From NCBI RefSeq assembly GCF_001258055.1, contig NZ_CVRM01000006.1:1-53030 (forward strand): a DNA stretch of 53,030 nt, read 5' to 3'. Position numbers and translations under genes: made by a program. This document shows positions 25,287 through 35,500 of the stretch, in pieces. This stretch comes from Phaeobacter italicus (GTDB lineage Bacteria > Pseudomonadota > Alphaproteobacteria > Rhodobacterales > Rhodobacteraceae). The notes beneath the pieces are model-generated. The model did no database searches. It was not told the DNA's origin and saw only the letters and a list, made by a program, of their open reading frames with translations. Position 1 is the first letter of the stretch, and every line of letters starts with the position of its first letter.

Positions 25287-27059
25287 GTGACCTTTTCACC
25301 CTATGTTCTGGGAACCGGCATTGCCGGCTGGAATTTTCTGGATCGCACCCGGACCCAGCAGCAGCAGATTTTTGAGAAGTCTCCGATACTTGACCGTGCT
25401 GTTCAGGATTTCACCAACAAGATCGACAGCATTCAGACCGCAGATCAGCTGTTGGATGACTACAATGTCCTGCAGGTTGCCCTAGGGGCGTTTGGTCTGG
25501 AAGAAGACATCGCCAACCGCGCCTTTATCAAACAGGTGCTGGAATCGGATCTGAGCGATCCACGTTCTTTTGCAAACCGATTGAACGACAACCGCTACCT
25601 TGGCCTGGCGCAGACGTTCGGTTTTGGCAGCGAGGATGGCCCGCAACTGCCCAGTGCAAGCGCGGAAAAGCCCTATGTCAACGTGGCGAGCCCCGAAGAC
25701 CTGCTGTCGAACAAGACGCTCCTTAATCAGGCGCTCGATGATTTCGGCCTGCAGCGGTATGCGGGGAATGAGTTCTTTTTGCAAAAGGTGCTGGAATCCG
25801 ATCTCTCGGACGACAATTCCTTTGTGAACAGGCTCAGCGATACCCGGCTTGCCGATTTTGCCAGCCAGTTCAAATTCAACGCGCCGCCGGAATACACAAG
25901 CAGCATGGATGCCATGCTGGGGGAGTTCACGGCCATGAACGATGGCGCGGGGCCTGCCAACGCGGATGAGCTGCTTGGCAATGAAACCCTGCTGAATGCG
26001 GTGATCGAGACATTCGATCTGGAATACACCAACCCCATCTTCCTCAAGCGGATGCTGGAAGCGGACCCCTATGACGAAAACTCTGCTGTGCGGCAGCAGG
26101 AGGATCCGCGCGTTCTGGCCATGTCGCGGGCATTCGGCTTTGGCATGCCGGATATCAACAGTTTTTCCAGCCCGGACGAGCTGTTTGCGCGCCCTGAATT
26201 GCTGGAGGAGGTGTTGGACCAGTTCAACAACAGCAATCCGGGAGAGGATTTTCTGCGCCAGGTTCTGGAATCGGATCTTTCGGATCCGAATTCTTTCGTG
26301 AACCAGCCCGGCAACCTTGCGTTTTTCGATCTGGCAGAGGCCTATCAGACCGAATGGACGCCACCGCCCAGCAAGGTAAAGGTTCTGGCAGACGAGGTGG
26401 GCACGAAACTGTCCGGCTATGAGAACCCGCGGCAGTTTGTTTTCGACTTTGATGCCTTTGAGGCGGGGCTGGATGTGTTCAACATGAATGAGCGACAGCT
26501 GGATTTCAGCTTCATGCTCAAGGTGTTCGAATCGGATCTGTCCTCCGAAACCTCATATGCCAATCTCTACCGCGATCCGAATGTTCAGGCGATGGCGAAT
26601 GCTTTTGCCTTCAACCCCGGCGGCAATGATCGCACCTATCCGCCCGGTTTTGCCGAAGAGATTGCCGATCTTTATACCGACCGGAACTTTGAAATCGCCA
26701 TCGGTGAAAGCGACCCCAATATGCGGCTTGCGCTCGCGCTTGAGCGGGAGCTGCAGTCCATCGCGGATGCCGGAGGCAGCGAGGATGCCCATTGGTATGG
26801 GATCATTGGCTCGCCGCCGCTGAAGACGGTGTTTGAATCCGCATTGGGCCTGCCATCGAGCTTTGGCCAGCTGGATGTGGATCGACAGGTCAACGAGATG
26901 AAAGACCGGGCTTTTGCGTCCTTCGGGACGACCCATCCTGCGGACCTGCTGAAGCCGGACAAGCTGGAGGAGTTCCGCAACCGTTTCCTGTTGCTGAGCG
27001 AACTGAATTCCGACACCGCATCGGCGGGCTTCTCTGACCCGATCTTTGCGTTGTTCTGA
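25287..27059 (+). CDS. Multi-repeat DUF1217 (flagellar-type) protein
   Basis: The 590-residue protein repeats a unit of about 70-90 residues five times. Each ends in a variant of LESDLSDPxSFxNRLxD, at about residues 84, 168, 257, 326 and 413, followed by a F.F. segment. The C-terminus has ESDPNMRLALALERELQ, GSPPLKTVFESALGLPSSFG and FRNRFLL, which mark DUF1217, a family found in alphaproteobacterial flagellar clusters. The start is GTG 25287, with AGGAG 8 bases upstream and the family-like MTFSPYV start. It has no signal peptide and no flagellar neighbours here. A role in motility is inferred from the family only. Confidence 0.85.
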   Translation: MTFSPYVLGTGIAGWNFLDRTRTQQQQIFEKSPILDRAVQDFTNKIDSIQTADQLLDDYNVLQVALGAFGLEEDIANRAFIKQVLESDLSDPRSFANRLNDNRYLGLAQTFGFGSEDGPQLPSASAEKPYVNVASPEDLLSNKTLLNQALDDFGLQRYAGNEFFLQKVLESDLSDDNSFVNRLSDTRLADFASQFKFNAPPEYTSSMDAMLGEFTAMNDGAGPANADELLGNETLLNAVIETFDLEYTNPIFLKRMLEADPYDENSAVRQQEDPRVLAMSRAFGFGMPDINSFSSPDELFARPELLEEVLDQFNNSNPGEDFLRQVLESDLSDPNSFVNQPGNLAFFDLAEAYQTEWTPPPSKVKVLADEVGTKLSGYENPRQFVFDFDAFEAGLDVFNMNERQLDFSFMLKVFESDLSSETSYANLYRDPNVQAMANAFAFNPGGNDRTYPPGFAEEIADLYTDRNFEIAIGESDPNMRLALALERELQSIADAGGSEDAHWYGIIGSPPLKTVFESALGLPSSFGQLDVDRQVNEMKDRAFASFGTTHPADLLKPDKLEEFRNRFLLLSELNSDTASAGFSDPIFALF

Positions 27060-27422
27060 TCCTGTTGCCACCGCGCCAGAGCTGCGCTGAGATATACTTC
27101 AGGGCAATCAGGCGCGCAGCCGTGGTCTTGGCAGGCTGACCGGCCTTTTGCGGCGCATGGCAAAAGCCTGCGGTAAGCCCCGGCGCGCCGTGGGTGCGGT
27201 TTTGCTCAGGCGGGGGCACGGAGAGGCAGGGGCTGGCAGACGGTGCATGGCAGCCAGAGCATGACAGGCGGGGCATCGCAGGCGGGGTGACGCCAACAGG
27301 CTATCTTCGGGATAGCTCCCTTGGTCTAACCGGCACGGTTGGCCCGGCTGGCACGGTTGGCCCGGCTGGCATGTTGGCAGGGTTGGCCCGGTTGGTACGG
27401 CGGCAAGAAATGCCGGGCAGGC
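27060..27422. other. Gap with an 18-base tandem repeat
   Basis: This 360-base stretch lies between the convergent DUF1217 and bestrophin genes. GGCACGGTTGGCCCGGCT occurs twice in tandem at 27332-27367, followed by a degenerate third unit up to about 27395. The surrounding sequence is also rich in GGCAGG and GGCACGG. The open frames through it arise from this repetitive composition and none resembles a protein. Confidence 0.6.
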
Positions 27423-28304
27423 TCAGGACAGGAAATAGTCGACAGGCTGAAGCGGTGGGGGCACCTCTTGCCCGAGGCGGGGCGCAAGCGTCCGCTCCAC
27501 GGTTCGGCAGATCGCATCCAGTGGCAGGCCGTTCACGGTTTCCCCAAAGGGTGTCGACAGCTCTTCTGTCACTTCGGCCAGGCCAAAAAACACATAGGCC
27601 ACGATGCCCACGAATACCGGGGTCAGCCAACCCGCGCCATCAATCAGCGCAAAGGGCAGAAGCAGGCAGTAAAGATAGGTCGTGCGAAACACCAACAGCG
27701 AATAGACATAGGGGAGCGGAGTGGTCGCGATCCGCTCGCAGCCGGCCTGGGCCAGAGCCATGCTTGCAATGCGTTCCCCCAGCGCCTTGCGGCCAAACCC
27801 GTCATCTGCGGCGCGGCCGACTTCCACGGTCAGGCGGTCCAGCGCAGCGCAGGGCGGATGCGGGGCGGTTGCGAAATCCTCTCCCGCCCAGAACAGGACG
27901 GCAGAACGGTCATCTTGGCGGCGCAGATTGATCCGGTGCAGATGCAGAAAACCCAAGGCGAGCCGCAGGATGCGGTGGCGGGCCTCGCTGCTGCTGACAA
28001 ACAGATCGCAATCGCGGCTGAGCCCGCGCATGTCGGCCACCAGCTGCCCCCAAAGCTTGCGCCCTTCCCACCAGCGATCATAGGCGGCATTGTTGCGAAA
28101 CCCCAGAAACAGCGAAAGAGCGATGCCGAAAACCGCGAAGGGTGCGGCGTTGGTATGGGGCAGGCGCAGAACCTCGCTATCGATCCACAGGATCAACGCA
28201 GAGAGGGCCGAAAGACCGATGATGCGCGGCAAGATCCGGGGCAGAACGGAGCCGCGCACCGCAAACATCAACTGCATCAATCCGGGTTTGTCGCGCAGGA
28301 TCAT
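27423..28304 (-). CDS. Bestrophin family (UPF0187) membrane channel
   Basis: The 293-residue inner-membrane protein has the bestrophin pattern of four membrane helices. Diagnostic segments are SLFLGFRNNAAYDRWWEGRK after the second helix, TPLPYVYSLLVFRTTYLY in the third, and EELSTPFGETVNGLPLD near the C-terminus. Bacterial bestrophins form pentameric ion channels, cation-selective in the studied Klebsiella protein. The ion selectivity here is not known. It is on the same strand as purD, 445 bases upstream, with a terminator between. Confidence 0.9.
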   Translation of the reverse strand: MILRDKPGLMQLMFAVRGSVLPRILPRIIGLSALSALILWIDSEVLRLPHTNAAPFAVFGIALSLFLGFRNNAAYDRWWEGRKLWGQLVADMRGLSRDCDLFVSSSEARHRILRLALGFLHLHRINLRRQDDRSAVLFWAGEDFATAPHPPCAALDRLTVEVGRAADDGFGRKALGERIASMALAQAGCERIATTPLPYVYSLLVFRTTYLYCLLLPFALIDGAGWLTPVFVGIVAYVFFGLAEVTEELSTPFGETVNGLPLDAICRTVERTLAPRLGQEVPPPLQPVDYFLS

Positions 28305-28660
28305 CAGGTCACGGGCTCCGTCAGGGTTTTGGGAACGGTCTGGTCAATTGGTCCGGTTCAGTGCTGTCTTGTCCAAATCGAGACGCTTGGGGGGCTTGGG
28401 TTATGGTGCCCCTGATATCTTTCAATACCTAGCCTGCCGAAACCGTCGCCACTTCGCAGAAAGCGGCAGGACAGAGGCATTCCCGCCAGCTGCCCTGGTT
28501 TTCCGGAAAACCATGATCTGCGTCAGGACCGCCGGGTTCTTGGCGGGTCACTGCCGGGCCTCGAACCGGGATCAACACCCGATCCCTCAACACGGTGCGC
28601 TGGTGAAGAGTGGGGCGCAAGGTCGGATGGGATGGTTGGGCAAGGGGGAGGCCTGCAACG
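28305..28660. other. Gap with perfect 18-base palindrome
   Basis: The region upstream of the bestrophin gene has no convincing frame. TGGTTTTCCGGAAAACCA at 28496-28513 is a perfect palindrome without spacer, about 190 bases before the start codon. It could be an operator for the bestrophin gene or an unrelated site. Confidence 0.55.
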
Positions 28661-28684
28661 AAAAACCGGGCGCATCGCGCCCGG
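28661..28684 (-). terminator. Intrinsic terminator after purD
   Basis: On the minus strand CCGGGCG and CGCCCGG form a stem with loop CGATG followed by five T (A-run at 28661-28665 on the plus strand). It is 66 bases after the purD stop. Confidence 0.88.
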
Positions 28685-28749
28685 CCACGCCCAACTGTGT
28701 GGGGCAATCTTTGATTGGTCCGAAACAGGCGGGAGAGCCTGTCTTTTGG

Positions 28750-30015
28750 TTACTTCAGCGCGCGCCAGCCGATGTCGCGGCGGAAAAAGCCCTGTGGCCA
28801 GTCAACGCCGTCCACCATCGCATAGGCGCGATCGCGGGCCTCTTGCAGGGTGTCGCCACGGGCGGTCACATTCAGCACCCGGCCGCCAACCGCCAGAACC
28901 TTGCCGTCTTCGGCCTTGGTGCCCGCGTGAAAGACCATGTTGCTGCTGTCCTCAGGCAGGGTGTCTAAGCCTTTGATCTCGCTGCCTTTTTCATAAGATC
29001 CCGGATAGCCTGCGGCGGCCATGACAACAGTGATGGCATGATCATCGGCCCAGTTTACCTGCGCCTCACCCAGACGGCCTTCGGCTGCGGCCTGCATCAG
29101 GTCCAGCGCCTGCGCGCCGAGGCGCATCATCAGAACCTGGCATTCGGGATCGCCAAAGCGGACGTTGTATTCCACCAGTCGTGGCTGGCCGTCCTTGATC
29201 ATCAGGCCCGCATAAAGGACCCCCTGATAGGGCATGCCGCGCTCTGCCATCACCTTCATGGTGGGTTTGACGATTTCTTCCATTGCGCGCGCTTCGATCT
29301 CGGCGCTCAGGACCGGGGCGGGGGAATAGGCGCCCATGCCGCCTGTGTTCGGGCCGGTGTCGCCTTCGCCGACGCGCTTGTGATCCTGGGCAGACCCAAT
29401 CGCCAGCACGTTTTCGCCGTCGACCAGCACAAACAAGGACGCTTCTTCGCCTTCCATGAACTCTTCGATCACCACCTCGGCGCCGGCCCCGCCAAAGGCG
29501 CCGCCGAACATGTCGTCGATGGCGTCGATGGCTTCGGCTTCGCTCATCGCGATAATGACGCCTTTACCTGCGGCGAGCCCGTCAGCCTTGACCACTGTTG
29601 GCGCGCCGTGCTGACGCACATGTGCCTTGGCGGCTTCGGCGTCGGTGAAATGGCCATACGCTGCGGTTGGCGCATTGGCCGCATCGCAAATTTCCTTGGT
29701 GAAGCTTTTGGAGGCTTCAAGTTTCGCAGCCGCCTCGGAGGGGCCGAAAACCAGCAACCCAGCCTCGCGCAGCCTGTCTGCAACCCCGGCCGCCAGCGGG
29801 GCTTCTGGCCCGATGATCACGAAATCGATGGCGTTTTCCTCGGCGAAATTGGCCACCGCACCACCGTCTTCGATGTCAAAGGCGGCGCAATCCGCGATCT
29901 GGGCGATGCCTGCGTTGCCTGGTGCCACGATCAGCTTGTCGCATTTTGGGTTTTGCATCACCGCCCAGGCCAGAGCATGTTCGCGCCCGCCGCTGCCAAG
30001 GATGAGGATGTTCAT
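28750..30015 (-). CDS. purD: Phosphoribosylamine-glycine ligase (GAR synthetase)
   Basis: PurD joins glycine to 5-phosphoribosylamine with ATP, the second step of purine synthesis. The 421-residue protein has the N-terminal nucleotide-fold signature ILGSGGREHALAW, the ATP-grasp domain with KADGLAAGKGVI and EEFMEGEEASLFVL, and RFGDPECQVLMMRL. The ATG at 30015 has GGAGA 8 bases upstream and matches the family start; the longer frame would overlap the divergent xseA promoter. It is divergent from xseA. Confidence 0.96.
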   Translation of the reverse strand: MNILILGSGGREHALAWAVMQNPKCDKLIVAPGNAGIAQIADCAAFDIEDGGAVANFAEENAIDFVIIGPEAPLAAGVADRLREAGLLVFGPSEAAAKLEASKSFTKEICDAANAPTAAYGHFTDAEAAKAHVRQHGAPTVVKADGLAAGKGVIIAMSEAEAIDAIDDMFGGAFGGAGAEVVIEEFMEGEEASLFVLVDGENVLAIGSAQDHKRVGEGDTGPNTGGMGAYSPAPVLSAEIEARAMEEIVKPTMKVMAERGMPYQGVLYAGLMIKDGQPRLVEYNVRFGDPECQVLMMRLGAQALDLMQAAAEGRLGEAQVNWADDHAITVVMAAAGYPGSYEKGSEIKGLDTLPEDSSNMVFHAGTKAEDGKVLAVGGRVLNVTARGDTLQEARDRAYAMVDGVDWPQGFFRRDIGWRALK

Positions 30016-30158
30016 TTGCGTCTTCTCCGATCTGCCTGAGCCCGTGGCCTCCCACCGCGCGGCGGGGCTTGCCTTGCTTGCAGCGGGTTCTATGCTGCGC
30101 GGACCTTCAAAACAAGAACTCAGTACGCGCCCCGGCGCCGCAGGAGAGCAGCCCCAGT

Positions 30159-31724
30159 ATGTCAGACCTGTTTGATGATCCCGCCCCATCCGACCGGCCC
30201 GGCCAGAACGCCCCCGAATTCACGGTTTCGGAGATCTCTGGCGAGGTAAAGCGGACGCTGGAAGGGACGTTTGGCCGCATCCGTGTCAAAGGCGAGGTTG
30301 GCCGTGTCTTCAAGGCCCGGTCCGGGCATCTTTATTATGACATCAAGGATGATCGCTCGGTCCTGGCCTGTACGACCTGGAAGGGCCAGATCAGCAGCCT
30401 GTCGGTGGTGCCCGAAGAGGGGCTGGAGGTGGTTGTAACCGGTCGGCTGACCGCCTTTGGCGGGCAGTCCAAATACAACATGAACGTGGACGAGGTGGCG
30501 GTTGCGGGGCAGGGCGCGCTGATGGCGCTCTTGGAAAAACGCAAGAAACAGCTGGAGTCAGAGGGTCTCTTTGCGCCAGAGCGTAAGAAACCGCTGCCCT
30601 ATCTGCCGCAGATCATTGGTGTTGTCACTTCGCCATCGGGGGCGGTGATCCGGGATATTCTGCACCGGCTGCGCGACCGATTTCCGCGCAAGGTGCTGGT
30701 GTGGCCCGTCGCAGTGCAGGGGGCGAACTGCGCCGCGGAAGTGGCGCGTGCAATTGATGGCTTTAACCAGCTCACACCGGGAGGGGCGCTACCGCGTCCC
30801 GATCTGATCATCGTGGCGCGCGGCGGTGGCTCAATCGAAGATCTCTGGGGCTTTAACGAAGAAATCGTGGCACGGGCCGCAGCAGGCAGCCAGATCCCGC
30901 TGATTTCTGCGGTGGGCCACGAGACGGACACCACGCTGATCGATTTTGTCTCTGACAGGCGGGCGCCCACGCCGACGGCGGCGGCAGAATTGGCCGTTCC
31001 TGTGCGACTGGAGCTGCTGGGCTGGGTGGAACAGCAGGGGGCGCGGTTGACGCGCGGGGCTGGCCAGGCGGTGCAAATCCGACGCCAGCGGCTGAACGAC
31101 CTGTCCCGCGCCCTGCCCAAACCCGATACCTTGCTGGAAACCCCGCGCCAGCGGCTGGACCAGGTGTCCTATCGCCTTCCGGATGCATTGATCCGGGGTG
31201 TCGACCGGCGCCGCCTCAAGCTGAGCGAAGCCGCCGCCTCGCTGCGCCCGGCCACCTTGCGCCAGCTTGTGCAGGGGCGTCGGGATGGATTGAAAAACCT
31301 GTCTTCCCGGCTCAGCCTGCGCCCGATTGAGCGCGAAGTCGCCCGTCAGGGTGACAGGTTGACCCAACTCGCGCAGCGAATGAACGCATTGCAGAGCCAA
31401 CGCCTGCAGCAGGCGCGCCGGGGGCTGGATGCCACTGGCAGGCAGTTGGAGATCCTGAGTTATAAAGCCACGCTTGATCGAGGATATGCGGTTGTGCGTC
31501 ATGGCAGCGACGTGGTGACACGGGCCGCCGGGGCCAGGGGGGCGGATCATCTGCGGATCGAGTTTGCCGATGGCGAGATCGCCGTTCACCCGGACGGCTC
31601 TGACGCAGGTGCAAAAACCGTTCAGCAGAGCACCGCGCAAACGTCTGCACCGTCCAAACCTGCCGCGCGCAAGCCAAAGGCGGATCCGGGTCAGGATGAT
31701 GGCGGGCAGGGGACGCTGTTCTAG
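30159..31724 (+). CDS. xseA: Exodeoxyribonuclease VII large subunit
   Basis: The nuclease degrades single-stranded DNA in both directions together with XseB. The 521-residue protein has an N-terminal OB-fold (about 18-115, with EISGEVKRTLEGTFGRIRVKG), a catalytic domain with GVVTSPSGAVIRDI, RGGGSIEDLWGFNEE and SAVGHETDTTLIDFVSD, then a long helical region and a Lys/Pro/Ala-rich tail. The ATG at 30159 matches the family start, with GGAGA 11 bases upstream. xseB is not adjacent. A short repeat arm begins at its stop codon. Confidence 0.95.
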   Translation: MSDLFDDPAPSDRPGQNAPEFTVSEISGEVKRTLEGTFGRIRVKGEVGRVFKARSGHLYYDIKDDRSVLACTTWKGQISSLSVVPEEGLEVVVTGRLTAFGGQSKYNMNVDEVAVAGQGALMALLEKRKKQLESEGLFAPERKKPLPYLPQIIGVVTSPSGAVIRDILHRLRDRFPRKVLVWPVAVQGANCAAEVARAIDGFNQLTPGGALPRPDLIIVARGGGSIEDLWGFNEEIVARAAAGSQIPLISAVGHETDTTLIDFVSDRRAPTPTAAAELAVPVRLELLGWVEQQGARLTRGAGQAVQIRRQRLNDLSRALPKPDTLLETPRQRLDQVSYRLPDALIRGVDRRRLKLSEAAASLRPATLRQLVQGRRDGLKNLSSRLSLRPIEREVARQGDRLTQLAQRMNALQSQRLQQARRGLDATGRQLEILSYKATLDRGYAVVRHGSDVVTRAAGARGADHLRIEFADGEIAVHPDGSDAGAKTVQQSTAQTSAPSKPAARKPKADPGQDDGGQGTLF

Positions 31725-31736
31725 GGTCAGGATGCA
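31723..31736 (-). repeat. Interspersed repeat arm after xseA
   Basis: AGGGTCAGGATGCA is the exact reverse complement of 14747-14760, one arm of the palindromic element after the LysR gene. Both occurrences begin at a stop codon. Confidence 0.55.
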
Positions 31737-31777
31737 GTGATTGGGGAAGGTCCGGCGCGGCGGCTGAGAGGCAGCTC

Positions 31778-32188
31778 TTAGACGCCGACCTCCGGCCCCA
31801 GGCAGATCATTTCCTCTTCGACCTCATCGGCCTCGTACAGTTGGGTTTCCTCTGGGTCGCCTTCAAACTGTGCAACCAATCCGCCCTGATCCAGGGTGAA
31901 GACCCAGCATTGGGGCGAGCCGATGGTGTCATAGACGAAACAGATCTGATCCCCCTTGGGATACCATTCGCCGTCCTGGCACCTGCCATCCAGAAAAGAC
32001 CAGATCACACGTCGGCCGGGCAGATACCGCTCAACCCCGTAGGCAACACCATCAAAGCCGTAAAACAGCGTGCGCCCTTGGGTGTAGCGGTCAAATTCCT
32101 CGGCACCGAGCGGTGCAGCCTTTGCGTCAGGGCCCATCAACAGGCCCAGAGACAGCGGGAACAAGAGAATCAGTTGCAGGTGTCGCAT
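31778..32188 (-). CDS. Small secreted protein of unknown function
   Basis: The 136-residue protein has a clear signal peptide (about 1-24, LLFPLSLGLLMGPDAKA). The mature part is acidic with four cysteines, at DGRCQDG, DQICFVY, PQCWVF and EMICLG, which could form disulfides in the periplasm. The segments GRTLFYGFDGVAYGVERYLP and FLDGRCQDGEWYPKGDQICF suggest a compact beta-rich fold. I do not recognise a named family. It is convergent with xseA. Confidence 0.75.
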   Translation of the reverse strand: MRHLQLILLFPLSLGLLMGPDAKAAPLGAEEFDRYTQGRTLFYGFDGVAYGVERYLPGRRVIWSFLDGRCQDGEWYPKGDQICFVYDTIGSPQCWVFTLDQGGLVAQFEGDPEETQLYEADEVEEEMICLGPEVGV

Positions 32189-32328
32189 GGGTCAACTGTG
32201 CCAGAGCGGCGCCATTCTGGCCAATTTTGTGCCCTTGTGAGCCGCGGCCCTTTGCGTCGCGTCACCTTTGACCGCGGACATCTACAGGGTCAGGGTGATG
32301 TCGTCGGGCAAGTAAGGGACTGAACATC

Positions 32329-33006
32329 ATGGCATTTGACGGGTTTGGGGCGCTTTCGGGTGGGGCGGGGGTGTCCCTTGCGGTGGCGGCCGTGTTTGCG
32401 GTGATTTACCTGCCGATGGCGGCGGGGGCCGCTGGTCCTTTCCGCAGTCTCAGTAAAACGCTCTCGGTGGCCTTTCTGGCCCTTGCGGCCGCCCTTGCCG
32501 GTGCGCCCTGGCTGTTGGTGCTGGCGCTTGGGCTATGTGCGGCGGGGGATTTTTGCCTGTCACAGGAGGGCGAGACGAGCTTCATGGCCGGTGTCGGGGC
32601 CTTTGCTGCGGGGCATCTGGCCTATGTGGCCCTGTTTTTGAGCATTGGCGAAAGTGATCCAACGCGCTTGATCAGCGGTGCCGGACCTGCATTTGTTGCG
32701 GGTTTTGCCGTTGTCGGCCTGTTCATGGCCTGGCTTCTTGCACCGCGTGCTGGTGATCTGAAGGTGGCGGTGCTTGCTTATGTGCCGATCATCCTTGCAA
32801 TGGGGGTGGCGGCGTTGACGCTGCCGCCGGTGGCAGGCCTTGCGCTGGTGCTGCCGGCTGCGCTTGCCTTCATGGCGTCTGACATCACGCTTGCCTTTGA
32901 AACCTTCGTGCTGGCAGAGGATCATCCGGCGAGGCGTGCCACGCCCTATGCGGTCTGGCCGCTTTATTGGGGGGCGCAGGCGGCGTTTTTGCTGGCATTT
33001 TCCTGA
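32329..33006 (+). CDS. Lysoplasmalogenase-like (YhhN/TMEM86) membrane protein
   Basis: The 225-residue protein has about eight membrane helices and the YhhN signatures: SKTLSV in helix 2-3, LCAAGDFCLS with the conserved Asp, AGHLAYVALF, and FMASDITLAF with a second Asp. The eukaryotic relative TMEM86B hydrolyses the vinyl ether bond of lysoplasmalogen. The substrate of bacterial members is uncertain. It precedes ftsY on the same strand by 90 bases. Confidence 0.85.
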   Translation: MAFDGFGALSGGAGVSLAVAAVFAVIYLPMAAGAAGPFRSLSKTLSVAFLALAAALAGAPWLLVLALGLCAAGDFCLSQEGETSFMAGVGAFAAGHLAYVALFLSIGESDPTRLISGAGPAFVAGFAVVGLFMAWLLAPRAGDLKVAVLAYVPIILAMGVAALTLPPVAGLALVLPAALAFMASDITLAFETFVLAEDHPARRATPYAVWPLYWGAQAAFLLAFS

Positions 33007-33096
33007 CGTGATCTGCGCGTGGTCCTTTGCACTTGCCCCAAAAGGGGATTAGGTGTCCGCAGGTAAAGACCAAGACATCTGAATGCGGAGACCGAG

Positions 33097-34353
<1,257 letters not shown>

Positions 34354-34474
34354 GCCGGGCCCTATTGGGTCCGACTGTGCCATGACCCAGATCCAGGGGT
34401 CTTCGTGATGGCTGAAGATACCCCGTGGGGCAACACAGCCCCGTCGGATCCGTGTTTTTGTAAAGGTATTTGAC

Positions 34475-35377
34475 GTGAGCGATTGGCTGATCTCGCTTGA
34501 AGGCACTGAGGCGGGGCATCATGTTGCGCTGGGGCTGGCGCTGATGGCGGCGCTTCTTCACGCGTTGTTTGGGGCGCTGCAAAAAGGGCGTTATGATCCC
34601 TGGCTGTCGCGGGGCGCGATTGATTTCTCCTATGGGATGATGGCGATGCCGGTGGCGCTTTTTGTTGTGCCCTGGCCCGAACCCCATATGTGGCCGATTT
34701 TTGCGGGTGTCTGGGTGATCCATGTCCTGTACAAGATCTTGCAGGGGCTGGCCTACAGTCGGGGCAGCTATACGGTGGTTTATCCTGTGGTGCGCGGCAC
34801 GGGGCCGTTGTTTACCGTGTTGGGCGCATCCGTCCTGTTTGACGAGCGTTTCACGGCAGTGCAGTGGCTTGGTGTTGCGGTGCTTCTTGCGGGGATCTTT
34901 GGTCTCGCGCTCTATAATTTCCGCAATCTGACCCACAATCGCGAAACCCTGACCAGCGCGCTGGCGCTGGCTGTGGCGACGGGCGTGTTTGTGGCGCTCT
35001 ACACCACCTATGACGCCTACGGTATCCGTGCGACGGCCGATCCGTTCACCTTTCTGGCGTGGTTCTTCTTTATCGACGGGCTGGCGATGCCCCCTTATGC
35101 CTATCTGCGCTGGCGGGCGATGTCGCCGCGGCCTGACCCCAAGCCGCTGATGGCGAAGGGGCTCCTGGGCGGGGTGATCGCCTTTGGCTCTTTTGGTGCG
35201 GTGATGCTGGCGACCCGGCTCGACAAGGTGGGTGAGGCGGCTGTCTTGCGGGAGACATCCACGGTGTTTGCCGCGCTCATTGGCTGGTTGGTGCTGAAGG
35301 AGACTGTCGGTCCACGTCGCATCGCGCTGATGGCTTTGATCGCGCTAGGCGCCGTGATAGTGGAGATGGGCGGATGA
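34475..35377 (+). CDS. EamA/DMT family transporter
   Basis: The 300-residue inner-membrane protein has ten helices in two EamA halves. Landmarks are GLAYSRGSYTVVYPVVRGTGPLFTVLG at the end of the first half and MLATRLDKVGEAAVLRETSTVFAALIGWLVLKE in the second. It starts with GTG, preceded by AAAGG 9 bases upstream. No substrate can be given. It lies between ftsY and yciB on the same strand. Confidence 0.88.
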   Translation: MSDWLISLEGTEAGHHVALGLALMAALLHALFGALQKGRYDPWLSRGAIDFSYGMMAMPVALFVVPWPEPHMWPIFAGVWVIHVLYKILQGLAYSRGSYTVVYPVVRGTGPLFTVLGASVLFDERFTAVQWLGVAVLLAGIFGLALYNFRNLTHNRETLTSALALAVATGVFVALYTTYDAYGIRATADPFTFLAWFFFIDGLAMPPYAYLRWRAMSPRPDPKPLMAKGLLGGVIAFGSFGAVMLATRLDKVGEAAVLRETSTVFAALIGWLVLKETVGPRRIALMALIALGAVIVEMGG

Positions 35378-35500
35378 TCTGCCCGGACATCACCATCGTA
35401 TGATACGCAGACAGGTTGAAGACATTGGTCTGGCAACCCAGATTTCGCAGAACGAAGCGCGCCCGCCTATGATCCGCGGGCGCAACAGGCAGGAGATCCC

